From the NCBI RefSeq assembly GCF_018623055.1, contig NZ_CP076019.1, forward strand, positions 1,302,001 through 1,366,000: 64,000 nt of DNA, given 5' to 3'. Below are positions 63,740 through 64,000 of this stretch, one piece after another. Under the pieces are notes generated by a model. That model was given only the letters and a program-made list of their open reading frames with translations. It was not told the DNA's origin and ran no database searches. Within the stretch, counting starts at the first letter, position 1; every line of letters starts with the position of its first letter. The stretch is from Halorubrum sp. 2020YC2 (GTDB lineage: Archaea > Halobacteriota > Halobacteria > Halobacteriales > Haloferacaceae). The position numbers were made by a program, and so were the translations under genes.

Positions 63740-64000
63740 ATGTACGACGACATCCTCCTGCCAGTCGCGCCCGGCGGCGAGGCGAACGACGCGATCCCGC
63801 ACGCGGCCAGCCTCGCTGAACGGTACGACGCGACGGTTCGCGTGGTCTCGGCGGCCGACACCGCGGTCGACACGCTCGCGGGGCCGCGGACCGGCGCGTT
63901 CTCCGACCGGCTCGCGGAGGCGGCCGAAGAGCGCGTCGAGGCGGTGACGGCCGAACTGGAGGCCGCCGGCGCCGAGACGGTCGGAAACGTCGTCCGCGGC
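63740..64000 (+). CDS. Universal stress protein, N-terminal part only
   Basis: The first 87 residues, MYDDILLPVAPGGEANDAIP followed by HAASLAERYDATVRVVSAAD, match the start of UspA-type domains. The ATP-binding loop would lie beyond the right edge, so its presence cannot be checked. Separated from the XapX gene by about 105 bp containing two short CTTCCCGAGTCCGACC repeats. Confidence 0.8.
   Translation, partial: MYDDILLPVAPGGEANDAIPHAASLAERYDATVRVVSAADTAVDTLAGPRTGAFSDRLAEAAEERVEAVTAELEAAGAETVGNVVRG

Overview
The window is chromosomal DNA from a haloarchaeon, most likely Halorubrum or a close relative in the Haloferacales (genus is inference). The basis is very high GC, acidic Asp/Glu-rich proteins, TATA boxes about 25-30 bp upstream of start codons (leaderless genes), TBP and two TFB genes, archaeal Orc1/Cdc6, a SAMP/MoaD-like protein, Elp3, Bax1-like and METTL5-like proteins, and an archaeal 16S-tRNA-Ala-23S-5S rRNA operon.

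Left part (1-12.7 kb): the 5' end of elp3; a Bax1-like nuclease gene flanked by two outward-facing structured noncoding repeats; an RNA m5C methyltransferase with a small partner; a PAC2-type proteasome chaperone; menF; a sulfite-oxidase-like molybdoenzyme; a ribbon-helix-helix regulator; a UPF0058 protein; a rhomboid-family membrane protein; METTL5; and the first tfb gene. At 12.75-13.44 kb lies a dead IS6-family element with an 8-bp target duplication, next to the promoter of a universal stress protein gene.

Middle (13.9-42.7 kb): menE, with menF pointing to menaquinone synthesis; an acyl-CoA dehydrogenase; a metallo-beta-lactamase fold hydrolase; a MutS-like ATPase; and a glucan-processing cluster (double GH15 protein, GH13 amylase, GH77 glucanotransferase). 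These are followed by a CaCA exchanger, an M20 amidohydrolase, a broken mechanosensitive channel gene, an SDR-cupin-fumarylacetoacetase cluster, a second tfb, a second UPF0058 gene, UPF0212, OGG1, a histidine kinase and a DMT transporter.

Right part (42.9-64 kb): the rRNA operon runs on the minus strand with recognisable promoters, processing stems and a terminator. The tbp gene faces away from it. Next come orc1/cdc6 and a replication origin with five ORB-like boxes and a 36-bp purine-rich tandem repeat. A fork leaving the origin leftward would travel with rRNA transcription. Beyond the origin are a malic enzyme with a phosphotransacetylase-like domain, a membrane protein, a zinc-ribbon protein, a second fumarylacetoacetase-family protein, a SAMP/MoaD-like protein with an extra domain, an AbrB-PhoU regulator, a 2-hydroxyacid dehydrogenase, a cystathionine gamma-synthase/lyase, an intron-bearing tRNA-Glu gene, a cyclophilin, a XapX protein and a partial universal stress protein.

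The signals least explained by known features are the paired structured repeats around the Bax1-like gene, the tRNA-like hairpin between 23S and 5S, the palindromes at the PhoU-type regulator, and the SAMP-like fusion. Part of the origin architecture is also unusual. No CRISPR array or recognisable prophage was found.
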